Source: an uncultured Litorivicinus sp. (GTDB taxonomy: Bacteria > Pseudomonadota > Gammaproteobacteria > Pseudomonadales > Litorivicinaceae). Taken from it: a stretch of 64,000 nucleotides of DNA. The position numbers were made by a program, and so were the translations under genes. Under the pieces are notes generated by a model. It was not told where the DNA came from, did no database searches, and was given only the letters and a program-made list of their open reading frames with translations. Every line of letters begins with the position of its first letter. Position 1 is the stretch's first letter. This document shows, piece after piece, positions 47,901 to 57,622 of the stretch. The stretch lies in contig CACJLQ010000001.1 in the NCBI GenBank assembly GCA_902594275.1, forward strand, positions 1 to 64,000, written 5' to 3'.

Positions 47901-48440
47901 TTCTCCATGCTCACGGACAGTATCCACGGCATGGTATCCCGAGGCCTCAAGCCGTCTTCGTTCCGTATACAGATCGAATGAATCACCAGTTTTTAAAATG
48001 AACCGCTGGCCATCTAGGTGTTCTCGAGGTGGAAGCCGGTGTGCGAGCGTTTGTATTGGTAGGATCAATAACCCTCGATGCAGGTCGCCGAGCTGACTCA
48101 ACGCTTTTAACCGCTCAGACGTAATGTCCTCGTGGGGCGAGAAACTGTCATAGGGTAGTGTTTCCCAGTCTGGCAAATGTACGATCGGAATATCAGCCAA
48201 ACCATCGGCCTCTCCTTCGGCATCTAAGTGATGTTCCTGGCCAAGATAAAAATGTAGGGCATTGGCGAGTTGTTGCGCGTCTTGCGATTTTTCAACCAGT
48301 ATCAGGACTAGTGAATCGGAACGAGATGCGATCTCAGCAATTGCCAGTGGTATCGCACTCATCGGAATGTTCGAGAGTGTCTGCAGTGGACTGCCGGCTA
48401 TCGGTATTGCATCAATCAGTGGTGGTTGGATTGTTAGCAT
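44961..48440 (-). CDS. mfd: Transcription-repair coupling factor Mfd
   Basis: A 1159-residue DNA translocase that displaces stalled RNA polymerase and recruits UvrA. A UvrB-like N-terminal domain (LPDWETLPYDSFSPHED), an RNA polymerase interaction domain (GDPIVHIDHGVGHYKGLETI), a RecG-like helicase core with Walker A GDVGFGKTEVAMRAAF and DEEH box IIDEEHRFGV, and the C-terminal UvrA-interaction domain are in the usual order. The ATG at 48440 is preferred over a TTG at 48482, which would extend into the spacer before pdxB. Confidence 0.96.
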   Translation of the reverse strand: MLTIQPPLIDAIPIAGSPLQTLSNIPMSAIPLAIAEIASRSDSLVLILVEKSQDAQQLANALHFYLGQEHHLDAEGEADGLADIPIVHLPDWETLPYDSFSPHEDITSERLKALSQLGDLHRGLLILPIQTLAHRLPPREHLDGQRFILKTGDSFDLYTERRRLEASGYHAVDTVREHGEFAIRGAILDVFPMGSDQPLRVELFDTEIESLRAFDPDTQRTVTKVESVTLLPAREIPLTDSGIATFRQNWHETFEGNPRDCSIYQDVSSGLTPPGVEYYAPLFFNKMATLFDYLPADTRTIRVGALHQALEQFWTDVTTRYESLRYDRRKPIIPPQRLFVRTEELFADLKAFGSIEIIEPDSTHARIRPLPDVTFDAKADEPAARIKALIESGQTVCFVAESAGRREALLELLAKHGIRPEPIERFSDFQSSNRNAVITLGLLDQGIMVDQLAIVPESQLFGRRVPQRRRRKQHEIATDLIVRDLSEIEIGDPIVHIDHGVGHYKGLETIDLGDDINEFVTVEYQGGAKLYIPVTNLGVLSRYAGGDPDSVSAHKLGTDRWSKAKQKAAEEIRDKAAELLDIYARRAAKEGYAHQIDEPQYDQFAEGFPFELTPDQETSIEAVLSDLKAPRPMDRLVCGDVGFGKTEVAMRAAFASISSGKQVCVLVPTTLLAQQHFESFRDRFADWPVTVEVLSRFKTAKETKAVIDQVNKGHVDVVVGTHKLLSSDLKLPKLGLLIIDEEHRFGVAQKERLKKYRSDVDVLTLTATPIPRTLNLSMAGIRDLSVIATPPARRLSIKTFIKQKDQALVKEAILRELLRGGQVYFLHNEVKSIERAADDIRQLVPEARIVVAHGQMRERELEDVMTDFYHKKYNVLVCSTIIETGIDIPSANTILIERADQFGLAQLHQLRGRVGRSHHQAYAYLLTPDPRSMTADAVKRLEAIEAASDLGAGFQLATHDLEIRGAGELLGEDQSGNMQTIGFSLYMEMLDEAVTAIREGRTPDFDQTESAHAEVDLKIPALIPNDYLNDIPLRLELYKRISSAPSEESLSEIEIEMIDRFGLLPSQVKNLFLQARVRLVAESLGIKQITLGSQSGRIEFREKTKVDPMVLISLVQSKSQEYKLDGATALKIIRETVGSEARLGFVNEVLDALKRPATA

Positions 48441-48510
48441 GTGGTGTCGTGGCTTTGTCTGAGAGGAAAGTATAGGTGACAATCAATGGTTTCGCTTGAG
48501 GGAACTTTCA

Positions 48511-49566
48511 ATGACGATTTTGGTGGCTGACGAAGGACTTTTGGGACTGACCGAGCTTGTTCCCAGTCATTGCGAAATTCGTTGGTACTCAGGGCGCGAT
48601 ATTCCTCAGACCATTTTAAAGGGTGCAGATGGTCTTTTGGTCCGCTCGACGGCACGGGTGTCGGCGCATAATCTCCCCGACTCGATTCGTTTCGTTGGAA
48701 CAGCGACGATAGGCACCGATCACCTTCCACTTCAGCACTTATTGGATAGAGCGATTCGCGTTGTATCCGCTCCGGGATGTAATGCCTTTGCGGTGACTGA
48801 TTACGTCCTCTCTCATGTTTTCAGTTGGGCAAAATCGAGAGGGCGGAACACTACTGATTTAACGCTAGGCATCATTGGTGTTGGTGCAGTGGGCTCACTG
48901 CTCGATGAGCGCGCTCGAGCGTTGGGGATCAATACCTTACTTTCGGACCAACCGCGGGCTGATTCGGGGCGGCGACTCGATCATTTGCCGTTGGTTGATG
49001 TTGTTCGCCAGGCCGATGTCATATCGCTACATGTACCACGCGTGACGACAGGTGATTATGTGACAGACCGGCTTCTCGATGAGAATGTCTTGTCACAGAT
49101 TAAGCGATCTGCGCTATTGGTGAATGCATCACGCGGTCAGGTTTTGCATGAGCATGACCTAATCAAACAAACGCATTTCGATTTAGTGCTGGATGTGTTT
49201 CCGAATGAACCCGTTATCAGTGATGCGTTGATCAGTCGTGCATGGCGGATATCGCCACATATAGCGGGTCATTCAGTTGAGGGTAAATATCGGGGAACAA
49301 AACTGATAGTCAACGAGGCGGCGTCGGTGTTCGGGTTTGAGTTGAATCAGCTCGATGAAGAAAAATTTTTAGAGACCGTTGGTGGTATTCGGGTGGTCGC
49401 CAGTTCGATGATTGATACGATCCTGACGGCCTGTCCGTTGGCTGAAACGGATCGTGCGCTTCGCGAGGCGGTATTTCGCGCATTCGAACTGGAAAAGCCC
49501 CACCTCTTTGATTCAGTTCGGAAAACTTATCGCCTACGACGCGAATCGGAGCCGTCGCCCCTCTAG
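48511..49566 (+). CDS. pdxB: 4-phosphoerythronate dehydrogenase (PdxB-like)
   Basis: A 351-residue D-2-hydroxyacid dehydrogenase family enzyme for vitamin B6 synthesis. FVGTATIGTDHLPL is a PdxB hallmark. GIIGVGAVGSLLDERARALG is the NAD-binding loop, and HVPRVTTGDYVTDRLL and the C-terminal SPHIAGHSVEGKYRGT segment follow. GAGGGA lies seven bases before the ATG at 48511, deciding the start. Divergent from mfd and convergent with metH. Confidence 0.9.
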   Translation: MTILVADEGLLGLTELVPSHCEIRWYSGRDIPQTILKGADGLLVRSTARVSAHNLPDSIRFVGTATIGTDHLPLQHLLDRAIRVVSAPGCNAFAVTDYVLSHVFSWAKSRGRNTTDLTLGIIGVGAVGSLLDERARALGINTLLSDQPRADSGRRLDHLPLVDVVRQADVISLHVPRVTTGDYVTDRLLDENVLSQIKRSALLVNASRGQVLHEHDLIKQTHFDLVLDVFPNEPVISDALISRAWRISPHIAGHSVEGKYRGTKLIVNEAASVFGFELNQLDEEKFLETVGGIRVVASSMIDTILTACPLAETDRALREAVFRAFELEKPHLFDSVRKTYRLRRESEPSPL

Positions 49567-49617
49567 GGGCTTGCAGAAAGACATTACTGTCTCCGATTGA
49601 TGAGACGTGTTGAGTGC

Positions 49618-52600
49618 CTATCCAAGAATCGGTGAAAGCCACCGTGCATTCTCGTCAACAGCCTCGTTTCTTAATGCTGAGTAACTCGTCAGTTGGTCTT
49701 TCCCGATTTGGCCGAGGGTGAAGTATCGTGCATCCGGGTGAGCAAAATAAAAGCCGCTCACTGATGCTGTCGGCCACATCGCTAAGCTGTCGGTGACTGA
49801 GATCCCTGTTGCAGCTTCCACATCAAGGAGTGACCACAGTGAGCGCTTTTCACGATGATCAGGGCATGCAGGATATCCTGGAGCTGGCCGAATCCCACGA
49901 TATTTTTCGCGGATGAGTTCTTCATTCGACAACGCCTCGTTAGCTGCATATCCCCAGAACTCGGTCCGTACTCGACGATGTAAATGCTCAGCAAAACTTT
50001 CAGCGAAGCGATCGGCGAGTGCTTTCAGTAAAATCGCTTGGTAGTCATCGTGCGCATCTTCAAACGCTTTGACGTGGGTATCAATTCCGTGACCGGTGGT
50101 CACTGCAAATGCGCCGATGTAGTCGAGCTGACCTGATTCTTTCGGTGCAATGAAGTCACTTAAGCAGAGTTGAGGTTTGCCGTCGGGCATTGGCCGTTGT
50201 TGCCTCAACCAGTGAGTTCTCAATAATTCACGATCGTGATTATCGGGATCCAAAATAACGATACTGTTGCCCTCGGAGTATGCTGGGAAACATCCTGCGA
50301 CCGCGTCGGCTCGCAACCATTTTTCATCAATGATTTTTTCGAGCATCGCCTGAGCATCATTGAAGAGTTTCCGCGCTTCAGATCCTTTTCGGGGATCGTT
50401 CAAGATGTCAGGGAATTTGCCACTGAATTCCCACGCATTGAAGAAGGGCATCCAATCAATCGTGTCTAACAGTGCATCCAATGGATAGTCGTTTAGAGTC
50501 AGGCGTCCAATCGCATTGGGGGTGACAATGGTGGTGGTATCAAAAGACAGTTCAGGCCGACGCGAGTTGGCGTCTTCAATCGATAGCAGTTTTTTTGGCG
50601 CTCTACCGGCATGCGCTTTTCGTTTCGCGTCATGATCGGTTGCGATTTCCTGATGGTAGCTGTCACGCTCATCGCTCAATAACTTTGATGCGACCCCAAC
50701 TGCGCGTGATGCGTCTTTGACGTACAGCACGGGTCCAGAGTAAGCAGGATCAATTTTCACTGAAGTGTGTGCAGGAGAAGTGGTTGCTCCGCCAATTAAA
50801 AGTGGACAGGTGAAGCCCTGGCGTTCCATTTCTGAGGCAACGGTCACCATCTCATCCAAGGATGGTGTGATTAAGCCAGACAGGCCGATGATGTCTGCAT
50901 TGTGTTCGCGTGCCGCATCGAGGATCGTCTGTGTTGGGACCATGACGCCCAAGTCGATCACTTTGAAGTTATTACACTGTAAAACGACGCCCACGATGTT
51001 TTTCCCAATATCGTGGACATCACCTTTGACAGTCGCCATGATGATCACGCCATGCTCTTGGCTGGTATCTCCTGCGGCTTCTTTCTCTTCTTCAATGAAA
51101 GGGATGAGATGTGCGACGCCTTTTTTCATGACGCGGGCTGATTTCACAACCTGTGGCAAGAACATTTTTCCTGCACCGAAGAGGTCCCCGACGGTGTTCA
51201 TCCCATCCATCAGTGGTCCTTCAATCACCGATAGTGGGCGTGGCGCATTCAGCCGCGCTTCTTCAGTATCTCCGACCACATAGGTATCGATACCCTTGAT
51301 GAGTGCATACGCTAAGCGCTCTTCACAGGTGCCGTTACGCCATTCGGCAACTGTCGTGTCATCCTCGTCTTTACCGACATTGTATTTCGGTGCGATCTCA
51401 ACAAGACGTTCTGTCGCGTCATCGCGACGGTTTAATATCACGTCTTCGACAAGCTCTCGGAGTTCAGCTTCGATATCCTCATAAATCGCCAACTGGCCCG
51501 CATTGACGATTCCCATTGAGAGGCCTTCACGAATCGCGTGAAACAAGAACACGGAGTGCATCGCCTCGCGTACCGGGTTATTTCCACGGAACGAGAAGGA
51601 GACATTCGAGATGCCGCCAGAAATGTAACTGTGTGGACAGTATTCGGTGATGTCTTTGCACGCATGGATAAAGTCGAGCGCGTAATTATTGTGCTCTTCG
51701 ATACCTGTCGCAACAGCGAAGACATTTGGGTCGAATACGATGTCTTCCGGTGGAATGCCGATAACGTCGATTAATAGCTTATACGAGCGTTGGCAGATTT
51801 CGAGTTTGCGTTCACGCGTATCTGCTTGGCCGGTTTCATCGAAAGCCATGACAACAACGGCAAACCCATACTGTCGGATTTTTCGTGCCTGCTCTAAGAA
51901 ATTGGCTTCGCCTTCTTTTAGGGAGATGGAGTTAATAATTCCTTTTCCCTGAATACACTGCATGCCGGCCTCGAGGATGTCCCATTTGGATGAGTCAATC
52001 ATCACAGGGACTCTCGATATGTCAGGCTCTGAAGCAATCAGGTTTAAGAACGTCACCATGGCAGATTTTGAGTCCAGCATGCCCTCATCCATATTAATAT
52101 CGATGACCTGGGCGCCGTTCTCGACCTGCTGTCGGGCGACCGCAAGCGCTTCGTCAAATTCACTATTGAGAATCAATCGTTTGAACATCGCAGAACCGGT
52201 GACGTTGGTTCGTTCTCCGACGTTCACAAAGCCAGTCGTATCGTCTGCAATAAATGGTTCAAGCCCGGATAGGCGTATCACAGGCTCTTTTACCGGTATC
52301 TCACGTGGTTGGTGTCTTGCAACTTTTTCTGCGATCAAACGGATGTGTTCCGGAGTGGTCCCGCAACAACCGCCGATAATGTTGACAAGACCAGCATCAG
52401 CATATTCTGCAACGATTTCAGACATCTCGGCTGCGTCTAAATCATATTCGCCAAATTGATTGGGTAGCCCCGCGTTTGGATGCGCGGAAACGAAGGTATC
52501 GGCAACGCGAGACAGGTCTGATAAGAACGGGCGGAGTTCTTTGGGGCCAAGTGCACAATTCAAACCAATTGTCAGTGGTTTGGCATGACGAACCGAGAAC

Positions 52601-53292
52601 CAAAATGCTTCTGTTGTTTGACCAGATAAGGTTCGACCTGATGCATCAGTTATCGTTCCTGAGATCATGATGCGGATTTGGATTCCGGTCTCGCGAGCAA
52701 CTTCGTCGATCGCGAACAAGGCGGCTTTTGCGTTAAGGGTATCGAAAACGGTCTCAACCAAAATGAGATCAGCACCACCTTCGAGGAGCGCTCGTGTCGC
52801 ATCTGTGTAGGTATCGACCAGTTGATTAAACGTGATATTGCGCGCACCTGGATCAGTGACGTCAGGGCTAATAGAGCACGTTCTGTTGGTTGGTCCTAAA
52901 ACGCCTACCACTAGGATTGGCCTATCATAGGAGTCTGCAACTGAACGTGCGAGTTTCGCGGCCTCACGGTTCAATTCGCCGACGAGTTCGTCCATTGCAT
53001 AATCAGCCATCGATGGTCGGTTTGCATTGAAAGTATTCGTTTCGACAATACTTGCTCCTGCATCGATGTAGCCTTTGTGAATCGATGCAATCAGATCTGG
53101 CTGCGTGAGTGTTAACAGATCGTTGTTCCCCTTTAAATCCTGTGGGAAATCTCTAAACCGTTCGCCACGGTAATCACTCTCACTTAGGCCTGCGCCTTGA
53201 ATCATAGTACCCATCCCACCATCGAGGATGATGATAGAATCTGTCAGTGTGGATTCAAGCCATTGGATGCGCTCATCGCGTGTCATACTCAA
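49618..53292 (-). CDS. metH: Methionine synthase, cobalamin-dependent
   Basis: A 1224-residue enzyme that makes methionine from homocysteine and 5-methyl-THF. Domain order is homocysteine-binding (zinc cysteines in IGLNCALG and [12 protein letters not shown]), pterin-binding, cobalamin-binding with DVHDIGKN (lower-axial histidine), and a C-terminal SAM-dependent reactivation domain. All are present and full length. The ATG overlaps the metF stop (ATGA). Activity needs cobalamin; no B12 synthesis genes are in the window. Confidence 0.97.
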   Translation of the reverse strand: MSMTRDERIQWLESTLTDSIIILDGGMGTMIQGAGLSESDYRGERFRDFPQDLKGNNDLLTLTQPDLIASIHKGYIDAGASIVETNTFNANRPSMADYAMDELVGELNREAAKLARSVADSYDRPILVVGVLGPTNRTCSISPDVTDPGARNITFNQLVDTYTDATRALLEGGADLILVETVFDTLNAKAALFAIDEVARETGIQIRIMISGTITDASGRTLSGQTTEAFWFSVRHAKPLTIGLNCALGPKELRPFLSDLSRVADTFVSAHPNAGLPNQFGEYDLDAAEMSEIVAEYADAGLVNIIGGCCGTTPEHIRLIAEKVARHQPREIPVKEPVIRLSGLEPFIADDTTGFVNVGERTNVTGSAMFKRLILNSEFDEALAVARQQVENGAQVIDINMDEGMLDSKSAMVTFLNLIASEPDISRVPVMIDSSKWDILEAGMQCIQGKGIINSISLKEGEANFLEQARKIRQYGFAVVVMAFDETGQADTRERKLEICQRSYKLLIDVIGIPPEDIVFDPNVFAVATGIEEHNNYALDFIHACKDITEYCPHSYISGGISNVSFSFRGNNPVREAMHSVFLFHAIREGLSMGIVNAGQLAIYEDIEAELRELVEDVILNRRDDATERLVEIAPKYNVGKDEDDTTVAEWRNGTCEERLAYALIKGIDTYVVGDTEEARLNAPRPLSVIEGPLMDGMNTVGDLFGAGKMFLPQVVKSARVMKKGVAHLIPFIEEEKEAAGDTSQEHGVIIMATVKGDVHDIGKNIVGVVLQCNNFKVIDLGVMVPTQTILDAAREHNADIIGLSGLITPSLDEMVTVASEMERQGFTCPLLIGGATTSPAHTSVKIDPAYSGPVLYVKDASRAVGVASKLLSDERDSYHQEIATDHDAKRKAHAGRAPKKLLSIEDANSRRPELSFDTTTIVTPNAIGRLTLNDYPLDALLDTIDWMPFFNAWEFSGKFPDILNDPRKGSEARKLFNDAQAMLEKIIDEKWLRADAVAGCFPAYSEGNSIVILDPDNHDRELLRTHWLRQQRPMPDGKPQLCLSDFIAPKESGQLDYIGAFAVTTGHGIDTHVKAFEDAHDDYQAILLKALADRFAESFAEHLHRRVRTEFWGYAANEALSNEELIREKYRGIRPAPGYPACPDHREKRSLWSLLDVEAATGISVTDSLAMWPTASVSGFYFAHPDARYFTLGQIGKDQLTSYSALRNEAVDENARWLSPILG

Positions 53293-54137
53293 CCTCGAAC
53301 TCCTAACGCGTGGCAGACAGCAAAGCTGAGATCTGAGCGATTGAGTGTGTAGAAATGGAAATCCTCAACGCCTTCTCGGCCAAGATCCTCTGCTTGTGAA
53401 ACAGCCGCATGTGCTGCGATCAACTGGCGTGTTGTCGGGTCCTCGTCTAGCCCTTCAAATAATGTGGAAAGAGATTGTGGAATCGATGCGCCACAGGCTC
53501 TAGCAAATCGCACCAGTGTATTGAAGTTGGTGATAGGTAAGATCCCAGGGATCAAGTCGACATCAATTTGTGCCGCGGCGACACGGTCTCGGAAGCGCAA
53601 AAAAATCTCGTTATCGAAGAAAAATTGAGTAATCGCTCGGCGACCACCGGCATCGACTTTACGCTTTAAATTCTCCAAGTCTGCATCTACAGAAATTGCT
53701 TGAGGATGTGTTTCTGGGTAGGCCGCAACAAATAATTCAAATGGATGTTTCTCAAGTAATCCTTGAACCAAATCAGATGCATAGGCGTAACCGTGAGAAT
53801 GCGGCACATAATCGGCCTCGGCACCACCCTCAGGATCACCGCGCAAAGCGACAATCTGGCGGACCCCCATGCTCCAGTATTCGTCAGCGATTGAATTGAT
53901 TTCTTCCTGCGGTGCGCCGACGCAGGTCAGATGCGGAACGGGCTTAAGGTTCGTTTTTGTTAACAAGCTTTCAATGACCTGATGCGTACGCTCCTGGGTG
54001 GACCCATCAGCACCATATGTGATCGAGACAAACTCTGGGTTTAACGGAGCGAGTCGCTCCACAGTTTTCCATAAGCTTGCTTCGGCTTCCGGAGTCTTCG
54101 GTGGAAAAAATTCAAATGACACGCGTGGCGCGTTCAT
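53289..54137 (-). CDS. metF: Methylenetetrahydrofolate reductase MetF
   Basis: A 282-residue canonical [21 protein letters not shown] carries the catalytic glutamate, [12 protein letters not shown] the FAD/folate-binding loop, and [10 protein letters not shown] the second loop. It supplies 5-methyl-THF to MetH next door. It overlaps both neighbours by 4 bases (ATGA): the ArsR-methyltransferase gene upstream and metH downstream, forming a single coupled operon. Confidence 0.96.
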   Translation of the reverse strand: MNAPRVSFEFFPPKTPEAEASLWKTVERLAPLNPEFVSITYGADGSTQERTHQVIESLLTKTNLKPVPHLTCVGAPQEEINSIADEYWSMGVRQIVALRGDPEGGAEADYVPHSHGYAYASDLVQGLLEKHPFELFVAAYPETHPQAISVDADLENLKRKVDAGGRRAITQFFFDNEIFLRFRDRVAAAQIDVDLIPGILPITNFNTLVRFARACGASIPQSLSTLFEGLDEDPTTRQLIAAHAAVSQAEDLGREGVEDFHFYTLNRSDLSFAVCHALGVRG

Positions 54138-55069
54138 CGGCGATCCTGATTTTTCTGAGAGACCAACAAACTAATGTCCAGTACATCACCAGGCAGTACG
54201 TTTATTGCGGTAATCTTCAATCCTGCTTCTTCAAGCCAATTTTGAATATCAGAAATTGCGATACCCACTGATGGTGGGGTTTTAGCCTGGACGGCTTCAG
54301 TAAATGCGACTACCAGAAGGCGTCCATGCGGTTTAAGAACGCGTGTCGCTTCTTTGATCAGAGCATCCGGGTTCGATGCGAAATACAGTACCTGGTCAAT
54401 CGTGACGGTATCGAAATGCCGCGCAGGAAATCGCATTTGATACATGTCTTCTTGACGGACTGTGAGGTGCGGAAGATCTGCCTCTGCAAGTGCGTTGCGC
54501 GCGACCATAACCATTTTTTTCGATAGATCGATACCGACGCCGCTGTCGGCGAGTGGCCCTGCAATCTTCAGCATGCGTCCGGTGCCGGTTGCGATATCCA
54601 ATAGATGCCCGACATCCCGTCCCGCTAAGGCTTGCTTGACGGCGTCACTGAATCGAAGTTCATCGCCATGATATTCGTGTAGCCTGAGCCAATCGGGGAC
54701 TTCGGTTTCGACAAACTCCTCCGAAAGCTTCGCTCGTGCATCACGCAGTTCATTGAGTCGGGCTTGATCGAGCTCCATGAGGTCATCGTCCATCGGCAAT
54801 TGTTCCAAAAGACCCGAAATCAGTTGTTGGCAATGTGCGTTTTGTGCGACTCGATAGAACACCCAATGCTGTTCGCGGAAACTCTCCAAGACGCCGGCGT
54901 CTTGCAGTAATTTTAAGTGACGAGAGACGCGAGGCTGCGATTGGCCGACAATCCGCATCAGTTCTGATACAGTCAATTCGCCGTGAGCGCACAAACGCGT
55001 CAGTCTGAACCGGGTTGGTTCGGCAATCGCTTTTAACGCGTCGATGTAATCGTCATATAATGTCCACAT
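54134..55069 (-). CDS. ArsR-family regulator fused to a SAM-dependent methyltransferase
   Basis: A 311-residue two-domain protein. Residues 1-90 form a winged helix of the ArsR/SmtB family (IAEPTRFRLTRLC, then VSRHLKLLQDAGVL). No cysteine metal-binding motif is evident, so it is not a typical metal sensor. Residues about 140-300 are a class I methyltransferase, with the SAM-binding DIATGTGRMLKIAGPL loop. It heads an operon with metF and metH; related proteins control methionine or SAM-cycle genes in other proteobacteria. It probably senses SAM or SAH and binds the palindrome at 55085-55100, just upstream. The operator link is inference. Confidence 0.85.
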   Translation of the reverse strand: MWTLYDDYIDALKAIAEPTRFRLTRLCAHGELTVSELMRIVGQSQPRVSRHLKLLQDAGVLESFREQHWVFYRVAQNAHCQQLISGLLEQLPMDDDLMELDQARLNELRDARAKLSEEFVETEVPDWLRLHEYHGDELRFSDAVKQALAGRDVGHLLDIATGTGRMLKIAGPLADSGVGIDLSKKMVMVARNALAEADLPHLTVRQEDMYQMRFPARHFDTVTIDQVLYFASNPDALIKEATRVLKPHGRLLVVAFTEAVQAKTPPSVGIAISDIQNWLEEAGLKITAINVLPGDVLDISLLVSQKNQDRR

Positions 55070-55084
55070 GCTGGATATAATAAT

Positions 55085-55100
55085 ATAAAGATATCTTTAT
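55085..55100. promoter_or_regulatory. 16-base perfect palindrome, probable operator of the ArsR-metF-metH regulator
   Basis: ATAAAGATATCTTTAT is perfectly symmetric and lies in the 47-base space between the divergent ArsR-methyltransferase gene (start 55069) and the hydratase gene (start 55117). ArsR-family proteins bind such palindromes, and a similar AAAGATATCTTT-type site is one I recall for SAM-cycle regulators of this family. It sits about 15 bases from either start codon, so binding would be expected to affect both genes. Confidence 0.65.
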
Positions 55101-55116
55101 GTTCAATGGAGTTTTG

Positions 55117-56247
55117 ATGTCAGAGCCTACAGTTCGTTTCCACACCGTTCCTCTCAATCATGCGGAAGGAGCCCTCGGGGTCGCTGTCATGGACCGTCCC
55201 AAAGCCCTCAACGCACTCGATCACACCATGATTCGTGAACTATTACAGGTCGCTGAGACGGTTGAATCAGATGCCACGATCAAAGGTTTGTGGATCGAAT
55301 CCTCAGCTGAGAAAGCATTTTGTGCTGGAGGTGACGTGCGCGATGTCACAAACAATGGGCAAACGGGTGGGCTGACGGATCTCACAAAATCCTCGGATTA
55401 CCTTGCGGACGAGTATTTGTTGGATGTGTGTTTGCGTCATTGTTCAAAACCGGTGTTCGCATGGGGTGACGGATACATAATGGGTGGTGGCATGGGTGTG
55501 TTCCAAGGTGCCGATGTTCGTTGTGTCACCGAGCATTCGAATTTAGCGATGCCTGAAGTACGGATTGGGTTTGTGCCTGATTGTGGAGGCAGTTGGTTCT
55601 TGAATCGTGTACCGAATGGTTTGGGTGTTTGTCTTGCAATGAGTGGTGCGACTGTTGGTGCAGCCGACGGATGTTGGTTAAATCTGGCTGATTGGTTGTT
55701 GCCGCGTGCTGAGAAATCGGCATTGTTCGAGGCCGTTCTTGACCTTTCGTTCGCTTCGAAAGAGACAGCGTTATCAGAGATTGGTGAGATTCTTCATCAG
55801 GCGACATCAGAATTACCCCGACAAGGGCCGTGGGAAGAGAATGGCGCGCGATTAGGTAACAGCATCCGCCATCAGTCACCCTTAGCTGTGTGGCATCGAA
55901 TGCAGGAGTGGCACCAAGAAATTCCGGAATTATTTGCTGGGCTGGAACAGGCAAGCCCCGGCGCCGCGATGGTTGCAGGCTATCAACAACAACGAATCAA
56001 GTATGAAAATTTGAGCCAAGCCGTGATCCGCGAACATGATCTTGGGATGCGGTTTTTATCCGACGGTGAGTGGTGCGAGGGCGTGCGGGCGCTGTTGATC
56101 GATAAGGACAAAAAACCGCAATGGCGGTTCCAATCCGTTGACGACGTCACATTTGACTGGATTCAGTCGATATTCGTCCCCATGGATTGGGCCAGGAATC
56201 ATCCTTTAGTAGCCAGACTGTCTGCAAAAGGGTTAATCCACGTTTAA
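55117..56247 (+). CDS. 3-hydroxyisobutyryl-CoA hydrolase / enoyl-CoA hydratase family protein
   Basis: A 376-residue crotonase-fold protein whose length and C-terminal extension fit 3-hydroxyisobutyryl-CoA hydrolase of valine breakdown rather than a short enoyl-CoA hydratase. MDRPKALNALDHTM, FCAGGDVRDV and YIMGGGMGVFQGADVRC are the catalytic-fold blocks. ATG 55117 (MSEPTVRF) follows ATGGAG five bases upstream; an ATG at 55099 would lie inside the palindrome. The next gene encodes a hydroxyisobutyrate dehydrogenase-like protein. Confidence 0.86.
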   Translation: MSEPTVRFHTVPLNHAEGALGVAVMDRPKALNALDHTMIRELLQVAETVESDATIKGLWIESSAEKAFCAGGDVRDVTNNGQTGGLTDLTKSSDYLADEYLLDVCLRHCSKPVFAWGDGYIMGGGMGVFQGADVRCVTEHSNLAMPEVRIGFVPDCGGSWFLNRVPNGLGVCLAMSGATVGAADGCWLNLADWLLPRAEKSALFEAVLDLSFASKETALSEIGEILHQATSELPRQGPWEENGARLGNSIRHQSPLAVWHRMQEWHQEIPELFAGLEQASPGAAMVAGYQQQRIKYENLSQAVIREHDLGMRFLSDGEWCEGVRALLIDKDKKPQWRFQSVDDVTFDWIQSIFVPMDWARNHPLVARLSAKGLIHV

Positions 56248-56269
56248 TCGAAAAACAAGGAATTTCTTA

Positions 56270-57154
56270 ATGAAAGTCGCATTTTTGGGCCTCGGCGTCA
56301 TGGGCTACCCGATGGCAGGCCACCTCGCTAAAGCCGGTCATGAAGTCACTGTTTACAACCGAACGACGGCTAAAGCTGATCAGTGGGCCGCTGAATTTGG
56401 CGGATACGTTGCGACAACGCCCAAAGACGCAGCAGTCGGGCAGGAAATTGTTTTTTCCTGTGTTGGTAATGATGATGATCTGCGTAGCATTACGTTGGGT
56501 GAGTCAGGCGCGTTTGCCGGGATGGGTGAGGGGGCCTTATTTGTCGATCACACCACAGCAAGTGCAGAAGTCGCACGTGAACTGGATGCAACTGCGAAAT
56601 CTCTGCATGTTGGATTCATGGATGCACCAGTCTCTGGAGGGCAACAGGGTGCACAGAATGGTGCATTGACTGTGATGGTGGGTGGAAATCAGGTGCATTT
56701 CGATCGTGCTGCGCCAGTAATTGATGCGTTCGCACGCGCATGCACATTGATGGGAGAAGTGGGCGCTGGACAGCTGACAAAAATGGTTAATCAAATTTGT
56801 ATTGCTGGTTTGGTCGAGGCATTGTCTGAAGGCCTCTCATTCGCCCGAGCGGCCGGACTTGACGCTCACAAGGTCGTCGATGTCATTAGTAAAGGCGCTG
56901 CGCAGTCATGGCAAATGGAAAATCGATACCAGACCATGTTGGCTGATGAGTTTGGACATGGATTTGCGGTTGATTGGATGCGCAAAGACCTATCAATCTG
57001 TTTGGCTGAAGCGCGGAAAAATGGCTCTGCACTTCCGATCACTGCAGCTGTTGATCAGCTTTACGGCGAAGTTCAATCCATGGGTGGCGGTCGTTGGGAT
57101 ACCTCGAGCCTGTTCGCGCGTCTGGAAGCCATGCGTCGACGCGGTGGCAAGTGA
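56270..57154 (+). CDS. 3-hydroxyisobutyrate dehydrogenase-like NAD(P)-dependent oxidoreductase
   Basis: A 294-residue beta-hydroxyacid dehydrogenase. FLGLGVMGYPMAGHLAKAGH is the NAD(P) Rossmann loop, VDHTTASAEVAREL and DAPVSGGQQGAQNGALTVMV the substrate region, and the catalytic lysine is in GAGQLTKMVNQI. Substrate could be 3-hydroxyisobutyrate (suggested by the preceding gene), tartronate semialdehyde or a related acid. AAGGAA lies upstream of the ATG. The 3' end overlaps recX by 11 bases. Confidence 0.86.
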   Translation: MKVAFLGLGVMGYPMAGHLAKAGHEVTVYNRTTAKADQWAAEFGGYVATTPKDAAVGQEIVFSCVGNDDDLRSITLGESGAFAGMGEGALFVDHTTASAEVARELDATAKSLHVGFMDAPVSGGQQGAQNGALTVMVGGNQVHFDRAAPVIDAFARACTLMGEVGAGQLTKMVNQICIAGLVEALSEGLSFARAAGLDAHKVVDVISKGAAQSWQMENRYQTMLADEFGHGFAVDWMRKDLSICLAEARKNGSALPITAAVDQLYGEVQSMGGGRWDTSSLFARLEAMRRRGGK

Positions 57155-57584
57155 TCCATTCGACACCTTGATTAATCGCTTGGCCCGTCGAGAGCACTCG
57201 CGGGTCGAGCTTGATCGCAAACTCAAAACATTCCATCCCGAGCTCCTTCAGCCTGAACGTAACGAATTGCTTGATCGTTTGGTGGAATTGAATCTGCAGT
57301 CCGATCTGCGGTTTGCTGAAATGTTGATTCGATCACGGTTGTTCCGTGGGCAAGGACGTCGCCGAATCGAAGGGGAACTGACACAACACGCGATCGACCC
57401 GCACGATGTGAGTCATTTCTTCGATCAAGCTGAGGATACCGAGTCTGATCGCTGTCTTGCTGCACTTGAGAAATGGATGCGTGGCAAAAAAGACCCGACC
57501 CGTGACAAAGCACTTCGCTTCTTGGCATCGCGTGGATTCAATTTTTCGGATGCAACAGAAGCAGTCGACGCGATTTTCCGCTAG
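57144..57584 (+). CDS. recX: RecA regulator RecX
   Basis: A 146-residue RecX protein, which binds RecA filaments and limits recombination. It is built of three-helix repeats, with VELDRKLKTF, LRFAEMLIRSRLFRGQGRRR and the closing FLASRGFNFSDATEAV recognisable. The frame is open far upstream inside the previous gene, so the start is uncertain; GTG at 57144 (VASDPFDTLINRLA) fits the family. Next to alaS rather than recA, which lies about 20 kb away. Confidence 0.88.
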   Translation: MASDPFDTLINRLARREHSRVELDRKLKTFHPELLQPERNELLDRLVELNLQSDLRFAEMLIRSRLFRGQGRRRIEGELTQHAIDPHDVSHFFDQAEDTESDRCLAALEKWMRGKKDPTRDKALRFLASRGFNFSDATEAVDAIFR

Positions 57585-57622
57585 CATTGCACCACACTTG
57601 AATTCCAGACATTTGAAAAATC

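Noticed and set aside
49589-49606. GTCTC/GAGAC hairpin between pdxB and metH as a bidirectional terminator
   Set aside because: Five-pair stem with an eight-base loop and no T-run on either side; too weak to call.
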